Shown: positions 36,590-47,339 of the stretch, piece by piece
Layout: every line of letters starts with the position of its first letter
Position numbering within the stretch: position 1 is the first letter of the stretch
Source of the DNA: Isoetes taiwanensis
Taxonomy: Eukaryota > Streptophyta > Lycopodiopsida > Isoetales > Isoetaceae
Assembly: GCA_021234155.1 (NCBI GenBank)
Contig: JAJEKV010000002.1
Location: 12,772,794 to 12,836,793 of the forward strand
Length of the DNA stretch: 64,000 nucleotides
Direction of reading: 5' to 3'
Program-made: the position numbers and the translations under genes
The notes under the pieces: generated by a model
What the model was told of the DNA's origin: nothing
The model's input: the letters and a program-made list of their open reading frames with translations, nothing else
Databases searched by the model: none

Positions 36590-38300
36590 AGATGCAACTC
36601 TATAAAGCTTTCAAAGCAAAACATCAAATGTCAAAGTTAGACTTGACTTTTCAAAATTTGAAGCAAGTGGTTTTGTAGTGAAGCTAGCTAGTAGTATAAC
36701 ACTTGTTGTTGCATACATCATGTCGGGTTACAAATCTTTCTTTGGATGGTTTAACTAAATTAGGGGAAGAAGCACTCAAAGTCATGTACTTGTGAGTGCA
36801 AGATTTTTCCGGAACATCGGTGATCTTTGGAAATGTATTGTTTTGCGAAAGGGTGAGATTGATGAATTCTATAGTAAGGATTGTCTTGGCGGTACTTGTA
36901 GTGAGTGTGGGATAAAAAGTTTGAAAATGCCCCAAGGAATTAGAGAGTGAGGAGGTTGTGAAATGGGAGTACATCGACTATGAACATGGAGGTGTGGATA
37001 AGCGTGGGAGCCTAAAGAAAGTTTTGAAACACCAATACAAAGAGACCACACCAGCGGTGCTAATAAGCAAACTCAAAGGCGGGGTTGGAAAAATTTCCCT
37101 CCACAATTTCAAATACAAATGGCAAGATAAGCGAGTTTTAGTGAAATGCTTTCGATAATCTCCCTTAGGATGTCATAGTGTCGATGGTAGATTTTGCGGA
37201 AAATTACACATTGAAAGAGAACAGGTGCAATCTCAATCTTGGACAAGCGTCGCGGTGACCATTCTTGTCCACATTACTTATCATGTGGCTAAGAATGGTG
37301 AAGTAGTAAAAAAACACATTATTATATATCGGATGACCGCAAACATGATACCTTATTAGTGCGGCATTGCTTTAATATGCACTTCAATTATATGGAAGAG
37401 CAAGATTTGAAACCGCGTAAAGGGTTTGGGTTTTTTCGATGGTGCTGCATCACAATTCAAAGCTGCAAGGCCATTTTATTTTATTGCTAGATACTCTTAT
37501 CGGACTCTAATTCATATGATGTGGAATTACTTTGGTTCAAACCACGGAAAGGGAGAACATGATGGCAAGGCTTTGAATTAAAGAGATGGATCAAGAATGG
37601 TCCAACTCCTATATCTGATACTAAGATAGAGAGAATGCACATGATATTGTGGAGGGCCGCCAAGGAGTTATTTTTTGCAGTGCAGTTTCTTCTAAAGAGG
37701 AACCAAAACAAAAAGAAAGATATTAAAAAGATTTTTTGGGAAGTTAAAGCGGGGAGAAGTCGATAGGAGTAAGGAATGGGGAACACATACGGTGAAGGAT
37801 ACTCAAAAATTCATAGTGTCTGGCGCATTGACTTGGGATCAACAACTCAATTCTGGGGTTGAAGATTCTCATGCTTTTGTAGTTTTGTTTTAGATGAACA
37901 TTGGGATAGATGCGAGAATCGGCATATGTGAATAAGTGGGAACTGGTGGAAATTGAACCTGCTTCTTCATCTACTTGTGATGCAATTGAGGTTAGAAAGT
38001 CACAAAGGCCCTTATATTCAGGTGTTAATATTGCTGACCGGGTCAGATGTGGAGATTACTTTGCAGTGGCAACTTAAAAAAACAACCCGAAGGGGATGAC
38101 TTTTGGTTGCTTGCATGTACAAAGGGAGAAGTATGTAGTGGAAAAAAGACTTCAAAGATAATGGGCGTGGTTCTTAAAAGGTGAAAGTATATTAGAAGGA
38201 ACTTACTTCAAAAATTCCAAGTTCAAAGAGGTTATGAATTATGTTCTCAAGAAAGGGCTGCAAAGGTTTACTCTACACAAGTATGTGGTGTTAGAATTCC
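36590..38300 (+). pseudogene. DFAENY-type transposase-like ORF, N-truncated second copy
   Basis: Same series as the minus-strand gene at 24.4-27.6 kb, lacking the N-terminal third. In order: LTFQNLKQ, TCCCIHHVG (36,703-36,729), DLWKCIVLRKGE and DCLGGTCSECG (36,826-36,912), a WQDKR segment (near 37,122), DFAENY (37,190-37,207), a QVQSQSW/VTILVHITYH segment (37,225-37,284), DDRKHDT, FFDGAASQFK (37,432-37,461), MMWNYFGSNHGKGEHDG (37,516-37,566), an FW-V segment, GDYFAVAT (38,050-38,073), and a C-terminal stretch with GESILEGTYFKN. The spacing between DFAENY, DGA and GKGEHDG is like the other copy. One frame change falls exactly at the DGA motif, where TTTCGATGG probably stands for TTTCTGATGG; this matches the CTG-to-CG artefact. 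The catalytic role is inferred from the spacing of acidic residues. Confidence 0.7.
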
Positions 38301-38403
38301 ACTAATGAAAGGAAATTATGCTATCAAAAGGACATCACGTATTTCACCTTCTAGATCCTAAGGATGAAGAACGGTCGAGAGCCAACTTACCACTGTGTTG
38401 TCG

Positions 38404-38535
38404 GATGATGATGATGATGGTGATGGTGATGGTGATGGTGATGGTGATGGTGATGGTGATGGTGATGGTGATGGTGATGGTGATGGTGATGGTGATGGTG
38501 ATGGTGCTTGATGGTGATGGTGATGGTGATGGTGA
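38404..38535 (+). repeat. (GATGGT)n microsatellite
   Basis: About twenty GATGGT units with one interruption (TGCTTGAT near 38,502), preceded by GAT repeats and followed by more GAT runs to 38,650. One frame gives a (DG)n tail that follows on from the DFAENY copy's end; whether it was ever coding is unknown. Confidence 0.95.
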
Positions 38536-39170
38536 GTGAACACTTGTTGTTGTGGCGGATGATGATGATGAAACGGATCAAAGCCATCACGGGTTGTCAT
38601 GATGATGATGATTTTCATGTATTGATGTTTTAATAGATAATGATGATGATGATGAGTTGATATATCTTGTATTCTTCTACTTGTGTTTTACATTGCTTGT
38701 ATGATAATGTTATTGTTTAGACTTTATGTTATTAATGTTTCATTCATAACTAACATATGTTTAAAAGGTGTGTTGGTTTATTCATTTGATAGATATTGAA
38801 TGAATAGGTGTTAGGTTCAAATCAAGGATGTTAAGTTTGAATTTTGATAATTTTGGATCTATGTCTTACATGGTAGAGTAGTCAATACAAAACCCTAAAC
38901 CTAATATCCCACACCAATATCCCACATGCCAAAGAAGCAAAAGTAGCATGTGTATATAAGATGCACCTAGAAGTGATTAAGTATCATGTGATTGGGCCTT
39001 GTTGGCGAACCTTTGGAGACATCCAAGGGGGATGAACACGTGGTGGCGTGGGGATGCCCTACAATTAGTCGAGCCACATTGGTGCGAGATCTAACGACCT
39101 CGAATGGGATATAATTCGAGGGTTCTCTTTAAGCGGAAATTTCCGTGCGGAGATTTCAAGGTGTAAAGAG

Positions 39171-39415
39171 ATAGGTCCCAATAAAAGTCGAGTGGATATC
39201 CCACTATGATGGCTCACATGATCTAACCTCTAGGGTGGCCTCTAGAGGGTGTAACCTCGAGGGTGTATAGTATAGTGTCTTAGAGGTCTAGATAGGTCCC
39301 AATAAAAGCCGGAGTGGATATCCCACTATGATGGCTCACATGATCTAACCTCTAGGTGGCCTCCTAGAGGGGTGTAACCTCGAGGGTGTATAGTATAGTG
39401 TCTTAGAGGTCTTAG
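39171..39415 (+). repeat. 121-bp tandem duplication
   Basis: Two copies of the segment starting ATAGGTCCCAATAAAAG and passing through GATGGCTCACATGATCTAAC and GAGGGTGTATAGTATAGTG, starting at 39,171 and 39,292. They are nearly identical, with differences at CGAGTGG/CGGAGTGG and GGGTGGCC/GGTGGCC. Confidence 0.9.
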
Positions 39416-39639
39416 AGGGTTGTTGTGAATGATATCTTTGTTGTGAATGATATGCTTGTGGGGGGTGTTGTGAATGATACATGTGTTGACAATTGAATTC
39501 TGAGGACAATGATGGTGAATACATCCGAATACATCCGAGGCGAGACATGGAACATGGTGAGCTTACGGGTATGTATAAAGGTATGTATAATCTACATCAA
39601 AATGGTACCATGCATAAAATCCCAAACAACAACTAAAAA

Positions 39640-39830
39640 AAAAAAAGTGAGTGAGTGAGGTAGTAGTGAGATGGGGGCACTTCCCCTCGAGAGAGTGAGG
39701 TCGATGAGTGATGAGTGAGGTGGGCGCTTCCCCTCGGCGGGGATGAGTGAGGTGAGGTGGGGGGCTTCCCCTCGAGCGGTGAGGATGAGTGGTGAGGGGG
39801 GGCGCTTCCCCATCGCCCGTTGAGGGACTT
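39640..39830 (+). repeat. GGCGCTTCCCCTCG minisatellite
   Basis: Four units with GGGxGCTTCCCCTCG (or GCACTTCCCCTCG) alternate with GTGAGGATGAGTGGTGAGG-type purine-rich spacers. Period about 45-60 bp. Confidence 0.8.
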
Positions 39831-39959
39831 TGCAGCATTAGACTAAGTCCTTAGAGAGGTCCTTAAAAAGTGTCCTTAAGAAAATGAACTCGAACTCCAA
39901 CTCCAAAAAAAAAAACTCGGACTAACTATACTATACAACTCAAAGCGTCAAAAGAAAAA

Positions 39960-40610
39960 CAAACAAACCACAAACTCAAAACTCCATTTCTCAAAACTAC
40001 TACATAAACTCAAACTCCACAAACTCAAACTCCACAAAATAAAACTCAAATTCTCTATTTTGAAAAAAAAAACAAACAAACCACAAACTCAAAACTCCAT
40101 TTCTCAAAACTCCATTTCTCTTTGTGGCTTGTTACTACATAAACTCAAACTCCACAAACTCAAACTCCACAAACTCAAACTCAAATTCTCTCTTTTTTGT
40201 GACTTGTTACTACACAAACACAAACTCCACAAACTAAAACTCCAATTCTCTCTTTTTGTGACTTGTTACTACACAAACACAAACTCCACAAACTAAAACT
40301 CCAATTCTCTCTGTGGGTTTGTTACTACATAAACTCAAACTTCCAAACTCTAAACTCCACAAACTAAAACTCCAATTCTCTTTTTGGCTTGTTACTACAT
40401 AAACTCAAACTCCACAAACTCAAACTCAAATTCTCTCTTTTGTGACTTGTTACTACACAAACACAAACTCCACAAACTAAAAACTCAATTTCTCTTTGTG
40501 GGTTGTTACTACATAAAATCAAACTTCAAACTCTAAACTCCACAAACTAAAACTCCAATTCTCTTTTGTGGCTTGTTACTACATAAATTCAAACTTACGT
40601 GTTTTACAAT
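39960..40610 (+). repeat. CTTGTTACTACATAAACTC minisatellite
   Basis: Eight or more units, each with CTTGTTACTACA, then CAAACTCCACAAACT and CCAATTCTCTCTTTTTG. The GTTACTAC marks fall at about 40,130, 40,205, 40,264, 40,321, 40,390, 40,448, 40,504 and 40,574, a period of 55-75 bp. Earlier sequence (39,880-40,125) is a looser version of the same words. It abuts the 3' end of the Ulp1 gene. Confidence 0.9.
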
Positions 40611-40614
40611 ATAT

Positions 40615-41900
40615 TCAAAATCTGAATAAGCAAGTCATGTCCATAATCTCTAAAACTTGATTACATATACAAATAATCAAGTAATCCCTTATACTAGACA
40701 CAACCTGTGGTGTAAAACATCGGTTTGAATAGTGTAACCAATTCTGTATGGCAGCATCTTCCTCCATGATGATTTTAGCAAACATACAAATATACAATCC
40801 ACATGAATAACCATTTGATTGGAGAGGATGAGGGCTAAGATGGCACCACCGCAAATTCTCTTTGAATTGGGCTGCTCGTGGGGAAAGCTTGGCCAAAGCT
40901 TCTATTAGCTTGTTATAAGAGAGGAAAGTCAATTCCTACATAATCAAAATAAGTTTACATTTGAATTCACAAATTGACCACTTACCTGCTTATAGGTGTC
41001 CAATCATACCTTTGACAACCAAGGCTATCAAAGTGCAATATAACTGGATAAGTGTAATTGCTAGGGGCTAAAAGACCCAATATCACAGCTGCAGTCCAAT
41101 GATTCCTATGGCACATAGGAATAATCAAACATGCACAATGGTCCATATCCAATCCCAGCAACAATTTGGATATAACAAGTTCTTTTTTCATTTTTATATA
41201 TCCATATGTTAGTGCATGACATATGTATACTTGTTTTCTTCGTTCCTCATCCAAATGTAGCCACTCATTTCTAAGCAAAATACACCATTTCTAAGCAAAA
41301 TACACCATGCTATAAAGAGGTCACAACAGAAAGTACAATCCTAGGTATACAATAATTTACCTCATGAACAGATCAATGATCGTATTATTAAGCCATCGTA
41401 TGATCATCATATTCCAAGAATCTTCTACAATAGGGACATACACGTTCAGGTGAGTCTGATAGGAAATTTGTTTCTATAGACTCGGGTAGATAAGGATCTA
41501 GTTTAATCCCGTTCTCAAGGACATTGCAGCCTTCAATAAGCCTTTCAAGACACGGTTTGAGTTTTGCAATCTCATCATTGTCCCCTTGCCTCCTCTTCTC
41601 AATAGCATCAAGATCTTCCTCTACAACAACCAATGATGCCACAACTTTAACTACCTCGGCTTCCTTCATATCTACCAATTTTGCACACAAATTTTGCTTC
41701 CTTTGTCATTCCTTGCATCAAGCATTTGATGTCTACAATTTCTTGCATATAATGCTCCTTCTTCTCCCTCAATGATTTGAAGGTTTTCTTCAACTCTTTC
41801 CATTTGTTATATTATTTTTGTAGCCTACAATCAACCTCTTTCACCTTCAATTATTGGACTCCTTCCATTTTGTCATCACGGTAAAGGAATCAATGAAACA
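40615..41900 (-). CDS. Ulp1/SENP-type C48 cysteine protease, probably transposon-borne
   Basis: Ulp1 peptidases cleave SUMO-like modifiers. Minus-strand exons at about 41,278-40,985 and 40,932-40,615 together hold the catalytic series: CHRNHW with the His (41,089-41,115), HFDSLG with the Asp (41,028-41,045), and QSNGYSCGLYICMF with the oxyanion Gln and the Cys (40,799-40,807). They are joined by an intron of about 52 bases with a GTAAGT donor and a TTATGTAG acceptor, though the reading phase does not join cleanly as written. Upstream, 41,690-41,388 is an exon-like frame (MCAKLVDMKEAEVVKVV...) rich in charged, coiled-coil-like residues and ending CPYCRRFLEYDDH; 41,900-41,700 holds another coiled-coil segment. 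Many plant Mutator-like elements carry C48 proteases (for example Kaonashi), which makes a transposon origin likely, but no transposase or terminal repeats are visible. The catalytic triad is intact. Confidence 0.7.
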
Positions 41901-42621
41901 ATTTCCATAAATTAGTTACGGGGATACAAGTATATTCCACAATCTAAAGAAACTTTTATTAAAGGCTCAATCCACAATCTATATTCCACTCACTATAATT
42001 GGGGTTCAATCTATAAAATATAATCCACAAAGCACAAAGTATAAATCCTTAACCACAATTTAACCATCACAAATGCAAAACCACAAACCAGCACAAATGC
42101 AAAACCACAAACCACAAAACACAATATAAAATTCCCCCAATCCACAAACCAAAACATGCAACCACAAACCACAAACTAGAACACAATATAAAATTCACTC
42201 AATCCACAAACTAAGACACCCAACTCATAAACCAAATCCATTAACCCCAAACCACAAATCATAAACCACAAACAACAAATCCAAATATATAAACTACAAT
42301 CTAAATTCACAAACTCTAAATCACAATTATATACTACAAATAATATAAATTCACAACTCCAATTTAAGAACTCCAAACCACAATTCTACTAAAGAACTAC
42401 AATTTAAGCTGCTGGCGACAAAAACTATCACAAAAACTATGACCACAATAACCGAGAAAGGTTAGGCTATGAACAAACCAATGATTATTAAGACTCTACA
42501 ATGTTTATCAAAAGTACTTTACTATCAGAATGTCCAAGGTAAAATCTCCTTTTTGCATCTCCAACTTTCTTTGAAACCACCCACATTGTGTTGCGTAAAA
42601 GCTCATTTGACAAAATGCAAA

Positions 42622-42830
42622 TTAAACAAAATAAAAACTACAACTTGTATTACCATATTTACGTCTCTTAGACTCCACGGTTTTAGAATATGATGAAGCC
42701 AATCGTGGTTCGTTGATGCCTGAATCTTGTATAGGTTTTAGTGCTTTTCTAGTCCCACTATCTTCTTGGATGGGTATATTATCTTCTTCTAGCATTGAAG
42801 ACCTCTTTTTTTTTTTTTGAAGCATGCTTA
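42622..42830 (-). other. Possible upstream exon of the Ulp1 gene
   Basis: A short basic frame with SSMLEEDNIPIQEDSGTRKA and SYSKTVESKRRKY ends in ATG^GTAATA, which could be a splice donor. It lies on the same strand as the Ulp1 gene, about 700 bases upstream. The link is a guess from position and composition. Confidence 0.25.
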
Positions 42831-43177
42831 TAAAAACTCAACCAATCTATATCCTTACCTTTAACATCATGCAAAAACCATACTCTGACCATAACTTGAC
42901 TAACTTTGCCCATTTTGAACATGACTCCTTTCCTCATAGATTGCCCTATAAATGCTCGAGGAAAAGCCTCTTTCTTTTCTTTTTTGAGCCCTCAATCTAT
43001 AGGATTGTTTTATTCTCCACCTTTGGTCCCCAATACTTGCGCATCTCTAATGGATCCACAAACTTTTCCTCATGTTTTAACAAATCTCGTATGATAATCC
43101 ACTATCATTCAAGACATTTTTTTCCATTTCTACAACCATGAAATTTAAGAGACCAAGGATTGAACCAACTCCACAAG

Positions 43178-43520
43178 GTCAAAAATCAATCAAAATTGGC
43201 ACTACATACAACAAAAGCTTTGCCACAAGCTCTAGCTATGATCCGGCAATCTTTATGCTATGATCCACAAGCTATGATCCACAAGATGGCGTTTGTGCTT
43301 CATAATCTCTATTTAGGTCTTTTCACAAGGTCAAAAATCAATGGAAACAAAATCGGCACTGCATATAGCAAAGCTTTTCCCAAAAGCTTTTCCCATGATT
43401 TGGCAAGCTATGATCCGCCAATCTCTGTTTGGTGGCTATGATCCACAAGATCTGTTTGGCTATGATCCACAAGCTACGATCCACAAGATCTGGCTATTCT
43501 TCGGCGGTCTCTATTTAGGT
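43178..43520 (+). repeat. Tandem duplication with CTATGATCCACAAG units
   Basis: A unit of about 150-190 bp beginning CAAGGTCAAAAATCAAT and ending CTATTTAGGTCTTTT occurs twice (about 43,176-43,327 and 43,328-43,525). Inside, GCTATGATCCACAAG recurs about five times. Confidence 0.8.
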
Positions 43521-43680
43521 CTTTTTGGTGTTCTTGGTTATTTTTTGGCGGTCCACGTTATTTTGGTCTCCGTGGCATTTGGCTTGTGTGGCAAATTCAA
43601 AAAGTCCTATTCTCGAGAAAGATATCATGCCAAAGAGAGGGAATTTTATTTTTGCACTATCATAAATGCTAAATGATTTG

Positions 43681-44770
43681 AATTTTTGTGTGTACAAACC
43701 ACAATCTTGAACTATGTTTTGGACTATTTTTGTGGTGCAAAAATGAGCAAAATTGAGACACCATACCATGAATCCACCCATAATTTTAGGAGAAGATTTT
43801 AGTGAAACATAGAGGTAGTCAGATGGTGCCTAAGCCAATCTTTACTAAATAAAGACTAGTAGCAAATATGCCTTATACTAGACAAAGGCGCATGCATGAA
43901 AATCAAGCATGCTAAACGTAAATATGAAAAAAAAAAAAAACCCTTTTCTCTAAGTAAAAGGACATGGGAACCAAATTGCATACCTCATATTTAGTCAAAC
44001 GCTCTTGTAACTTCTCATGTTTCTAAAGATTGCACCGATTTGCTATGCCATGCACCAAAGAGTCAGGTTGTGTGCTCCATATTCTAGATTGCCCAGAGGG
44101 GGAGTATTTGGCAAAATTGAGGTTCACTAGATTTCACTTATACAAACAGGGCTTTTGCATGTGATTCAATACATGATACTTGTGCAATAGGGTCACCTCA
44201 CCTCCATATCCTATTAGGTTCTAACTAGCTAAGAGCAATCAAGTTTCTATTAGAAACAACGGTAAGGTGGCCAAGATGAGCAATGAGGTGGCAAAAATGA
44301 GTTATGATGTGGCAAAATATGGATAGATGGAAAAATGAAGAATTTGCCTAGCCTACTTTGCAACTTTTTAGAAGAGCATATTTCACTATGATGTCATGGC
44401 ATTTTTTGGATGATGACGAGGGACTATTACAGGTTCACACCTTCTTCGTCTCCAATAAACAATGCTTATTCAGGCTTGCAAAGAAAGCTAGGATAAGGAG
44501 TGGTATAAGACAAACAATTTGGCTAAGGAATCGAAGATCTGTTTGTGCACCAGCAGTGCCGAAGAAAGGAAAGAAAGACGGCTTCTCTCCTGCCATAGCT
44601 GCCCTAACTGCGTGCCCCAAGAAGCGACATCTAGGAGGTCATCTTCGTGACAAGCAGGAAATTTATTCAATCTAAGACCAAGTCTAATATCCAGTCAAGA
44701 TCCCAAGTGCACACCTTCCGTTTATGTCATGGCACGATACAAGGCCCTGGTCGAATCTTACTAGGATATA
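43681..44770. other. No recognisable gene
   Basis: An open frame at 44,358-44,675 (plus) has no motif I recognise. A short repeat GAGGTGGCAAAAATGAG / GATGTGGCAAAATATG lies near 44,280-44,325. Confidence 0.4.
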
Positions 44771-44771
44771 G

Positions 44772-45842
44772 CCTCCGAAACGTAAACCCTGTGTGTTGCT
44801 AGGTTCTTGAAGGGTTTACATTTTGGAGGTTGAGTTTTAGTCATTTGTACTGGGGACATGCCTGAGAAGTTGCAGTTGAAAACGCGAAGCAGACAAACTG
44901 ACGGAATGGAGTTTGAATCTATCCTCCTATTTGTTGAATGTCTGCACTCTGTATGTGGCTTGCTGTTTTTCTATGACAATTCACTAACAAAATTTGTGAT
45001 CCACTTTGAGCTAGTTTTTCTCCATCATTTCAATTCCAAATCAGGCCAAGTTTTTTCCCACATGTTCTTATAGCTGTTTTCCGATATTTATTTCAAAAAT
45101 AATCCAAACTGTTGAGTATAACCTGAGTTATCATCATTTGAGTATGCAGACCTTGTTTTGTCTCAGGGAAATGCACTATCAAATTTTTGTTCCAGCTTTG
45201 AACCCGATTTTCTCTGTCATCTCATATCCAAATTGAGGTAAATTAGTTCCTGCATCTCAGCACAACTTTTCTCTGATTGCTCCTCCAAAAATTATTTAAA
45301 AATGATTAGCAAAGCCCGAGTTATTTGGATCTGAGTGTAACTACCTCATTTTACTTTAGGAATCCTAATGTAATTGATGTTATTTTGTAAATTTTGCACA
45401 AACATTGGTTGCCTTAAGCATCCTGGAGGTTCTAACACACCATATCTATTCAAAGCATGCATCGCAAGTGCAAAAGACCAAAACTCGACCTCCGAAATGT
45501 AAGCCCTTCAAGAACCTAGCAACTCGTAGGATTTACGTTTGGAGGCCGAAACGTGGTCCTTTTCATAGATAGCTTGATGCACCATCTCTAAACATGCATG
45601 CAGAGCCATCTTTAAACATGCATGTAGAGCCATGGCAAGTAAAAGAATGGGGTTCCAATTTATCGGCCATCCAGAAGCATGCTAAACAATGTCTTGCTAT
45701 TGCAAAAGCAGCTCTTGGCTTTTAATTGCTACATCAGGAGGAGGATAGATCCAAACTCCGTTCCGTCAGTTCCAATTAATTGCTTCATGTATTCAACCGC
45801 GACTTCTCAGCCATGTCCCAAGTGCAAACAACCAAAACTCAG
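44772..45842. repeat. Complex inverted repeat with two nested hairpins
   Basis: Hairpin 1 (44,772-44,829) pairs CCTCCGAAACGTAAACCCT with AGGGTTTACATTTTGGAGG. Hairpin 2 (45,489-45,545) is its inverted copy: the loop reads TCAAGAACCTAGCA where hairpin 1 has TGCTAGGTTCTTGA. The following 100 bases (44,830-44,929, through TGAGTTTTAG, GGGGACATG, TGACGGAATGGAGTTTG and ATCTATCCTCCT) match the reverse complement of 45,735-45,842. The right arm ends exactly where the 19-bp array begins. This looks like a foldback element of about 1.07 kb that was rearranged inside. Confidence 0.8.
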
Positions 45843-47301
45843 CCTAGGTGGCATGTTGGTGCCCACATGGCATGTTTGAGCCACCTTGGCATGTTTGAGA
45901 GTAGGTCGCATGTTGGAGCCTAGTTGGCATGGTGAAGCCCACGTGTCATGTTTGTGCCACCTTGGCATATTGGAGCCTAGGTGGCATGTTGGAACTTACA
46001 TGGCATTTCAGAGCCTAGGTGGCATGTTTGAGCCACCTTGGCATGTTTGAGCCTAGGTGGATGTTGGAGCCCACGTGGCATGTTTGAGCCACCTTGACAT
46101 GTTGGACCTATGGCATGTTGGAGCCCGCGTGGCATTTTGGAGCCTAGGTGGCATGTTTAAGACACCTTGGCATGTTTGAGCCTAGGTGGCATGTTGGAGC
46201 CCACATGGCATGTTTGAGCCACCTTGGCATGTTGGAGCCTAGGTGGCATGTTGGAGCCAGCGTGGCATTTTGGAGCCTAGGTGGCATATTGGAGCCCCCT
46301 TGGCATGTTGGAGCCAACATGGCATGTTTGAGCCACCTTGGCATGTTGGAGCCTAGGTGGCATATTGGGCTTGCATGGCATTTTGGAGCATAGGTGGCAT
46401 ATTTGAGCTACGTTGGCATGTTGGAGCCTAGGTGGCATGTTTGAGCCACCTTGTCATGTGGAGCTTAGGTGGCATGTTGGAGCCTTCGTGGCATGTTTGA
46501 GCCACATTGGCATGTTTTAGACTAGGTCGCATGTTGAAGCCAGCGTGGCATTTCGGAGTCTAGGCGGCATGTTTGAGACACCTTGGCATGTTGGAGCTGA
46601 GGTGGCATGTTGGAACCCACATGGCATGTTTGAGCCACCTTGGCATGTTTGAGCCACCTTGGCATGTTGGAGCCGAGGTATCATGTTGGAGCTTGTGTGG
46701 CATGTTTGAGCCACCTTGGCATGTTTGAGACTAGGTCGCATGTTGGAGCCTAGGTGGCATGTTGGAGGGCGTGGCATGTTTGAGCCACCTTGGCATGTTG
46801 GAGCTCTCGTGGCATACACCTTGGCATGTTTGAACCTATGTGGCATGTTGGAGCCTAGGTGGCATGTTTGAGCCACGCATGGGTGGCGTGTTGGAAACAC
46901 ATGGCATGTTTGAGCCACCTTGGCATGTTTGAGCCTTGGTGGCATGTTGGTGCCTAGGCGACATGCTTGAGCCAGCTTGGCAGGTTGGAGCCTGGGTGGC
47001 ATGTTGGAGCCCACATGGCATGTTTGAGCCACCTTGACATGTTGGAGCCCTAGGTGGTATGAAGCCCATGTGGCATGTTTGAGCCACCTTGGCCTGTTTG
47101 AGCCTAGGTGTCATGTTGGAGCCTAGGTGGCATGTTGGAGCCTATAGGTGGCATATAGGAGGCCGCAAAGCATATTTGAGCCACCTTGGCATGTTTGAGC
47201 CTAGGTGGCATGTTGGTGCCTAGGTGGCATGCTTGAGCCACCTTGGCATGTTGGCACCTAATTGGCATGTTGGAGCCCACGTGGCATGTTTGAGCCATGT
47301 T
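45843..47301 (+). repeat. 19-bp minisatellite, about 76 units
   Basis: Units follow one another every 19 bases in three main variants: CCTAGGTGGCATGTTGGAG, CCCACGTGGCATGTTTGAG and CCACCTTGGCATGTTTGAG. Variants tend to cycle. Long open frames appear on both strands only because the array has few stop triplets (up to 171 codons on the minus strand); I do not treat them as genes. The words CCTAGGTGGCA and CACGTGGCA are the reverse complements of words in the 22.6-kb satellite. Confidence 0.95.
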
Positions 47302-47339
47302 GGATCTAACCGTTGAAATTATTTTTCACGAATGTAAAA

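Noticed and set aside
38358-38618. His-rich and Ser/Pro-rich frames over the GATGGT microsatellite
   Set aside because: All six frames of a hexamer repeat lacking stop triplets stay open. There is no flanking coding evidence on the minus strand.
40060-40296. Leu/Lys/His-rich open frame with KLHKLKLHKLKL repeats
   Set aside because: It is the translation of the CAAACTCCA minisatellite.
43160-43676. Overlapping plus-strand open frames with repeated YDPQ segments
   Set aside because: They arise from the GCTATGATCCACAAG units in a tandem duplication rather than from a coding sequence.
46517-47032. 171-codon minus-strand open frame, the longest in the window
   Set aside because: It is made only of translated 19-bp repeat units; the opposite strand is open as well. 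It is a by-product of the array, not a gene.
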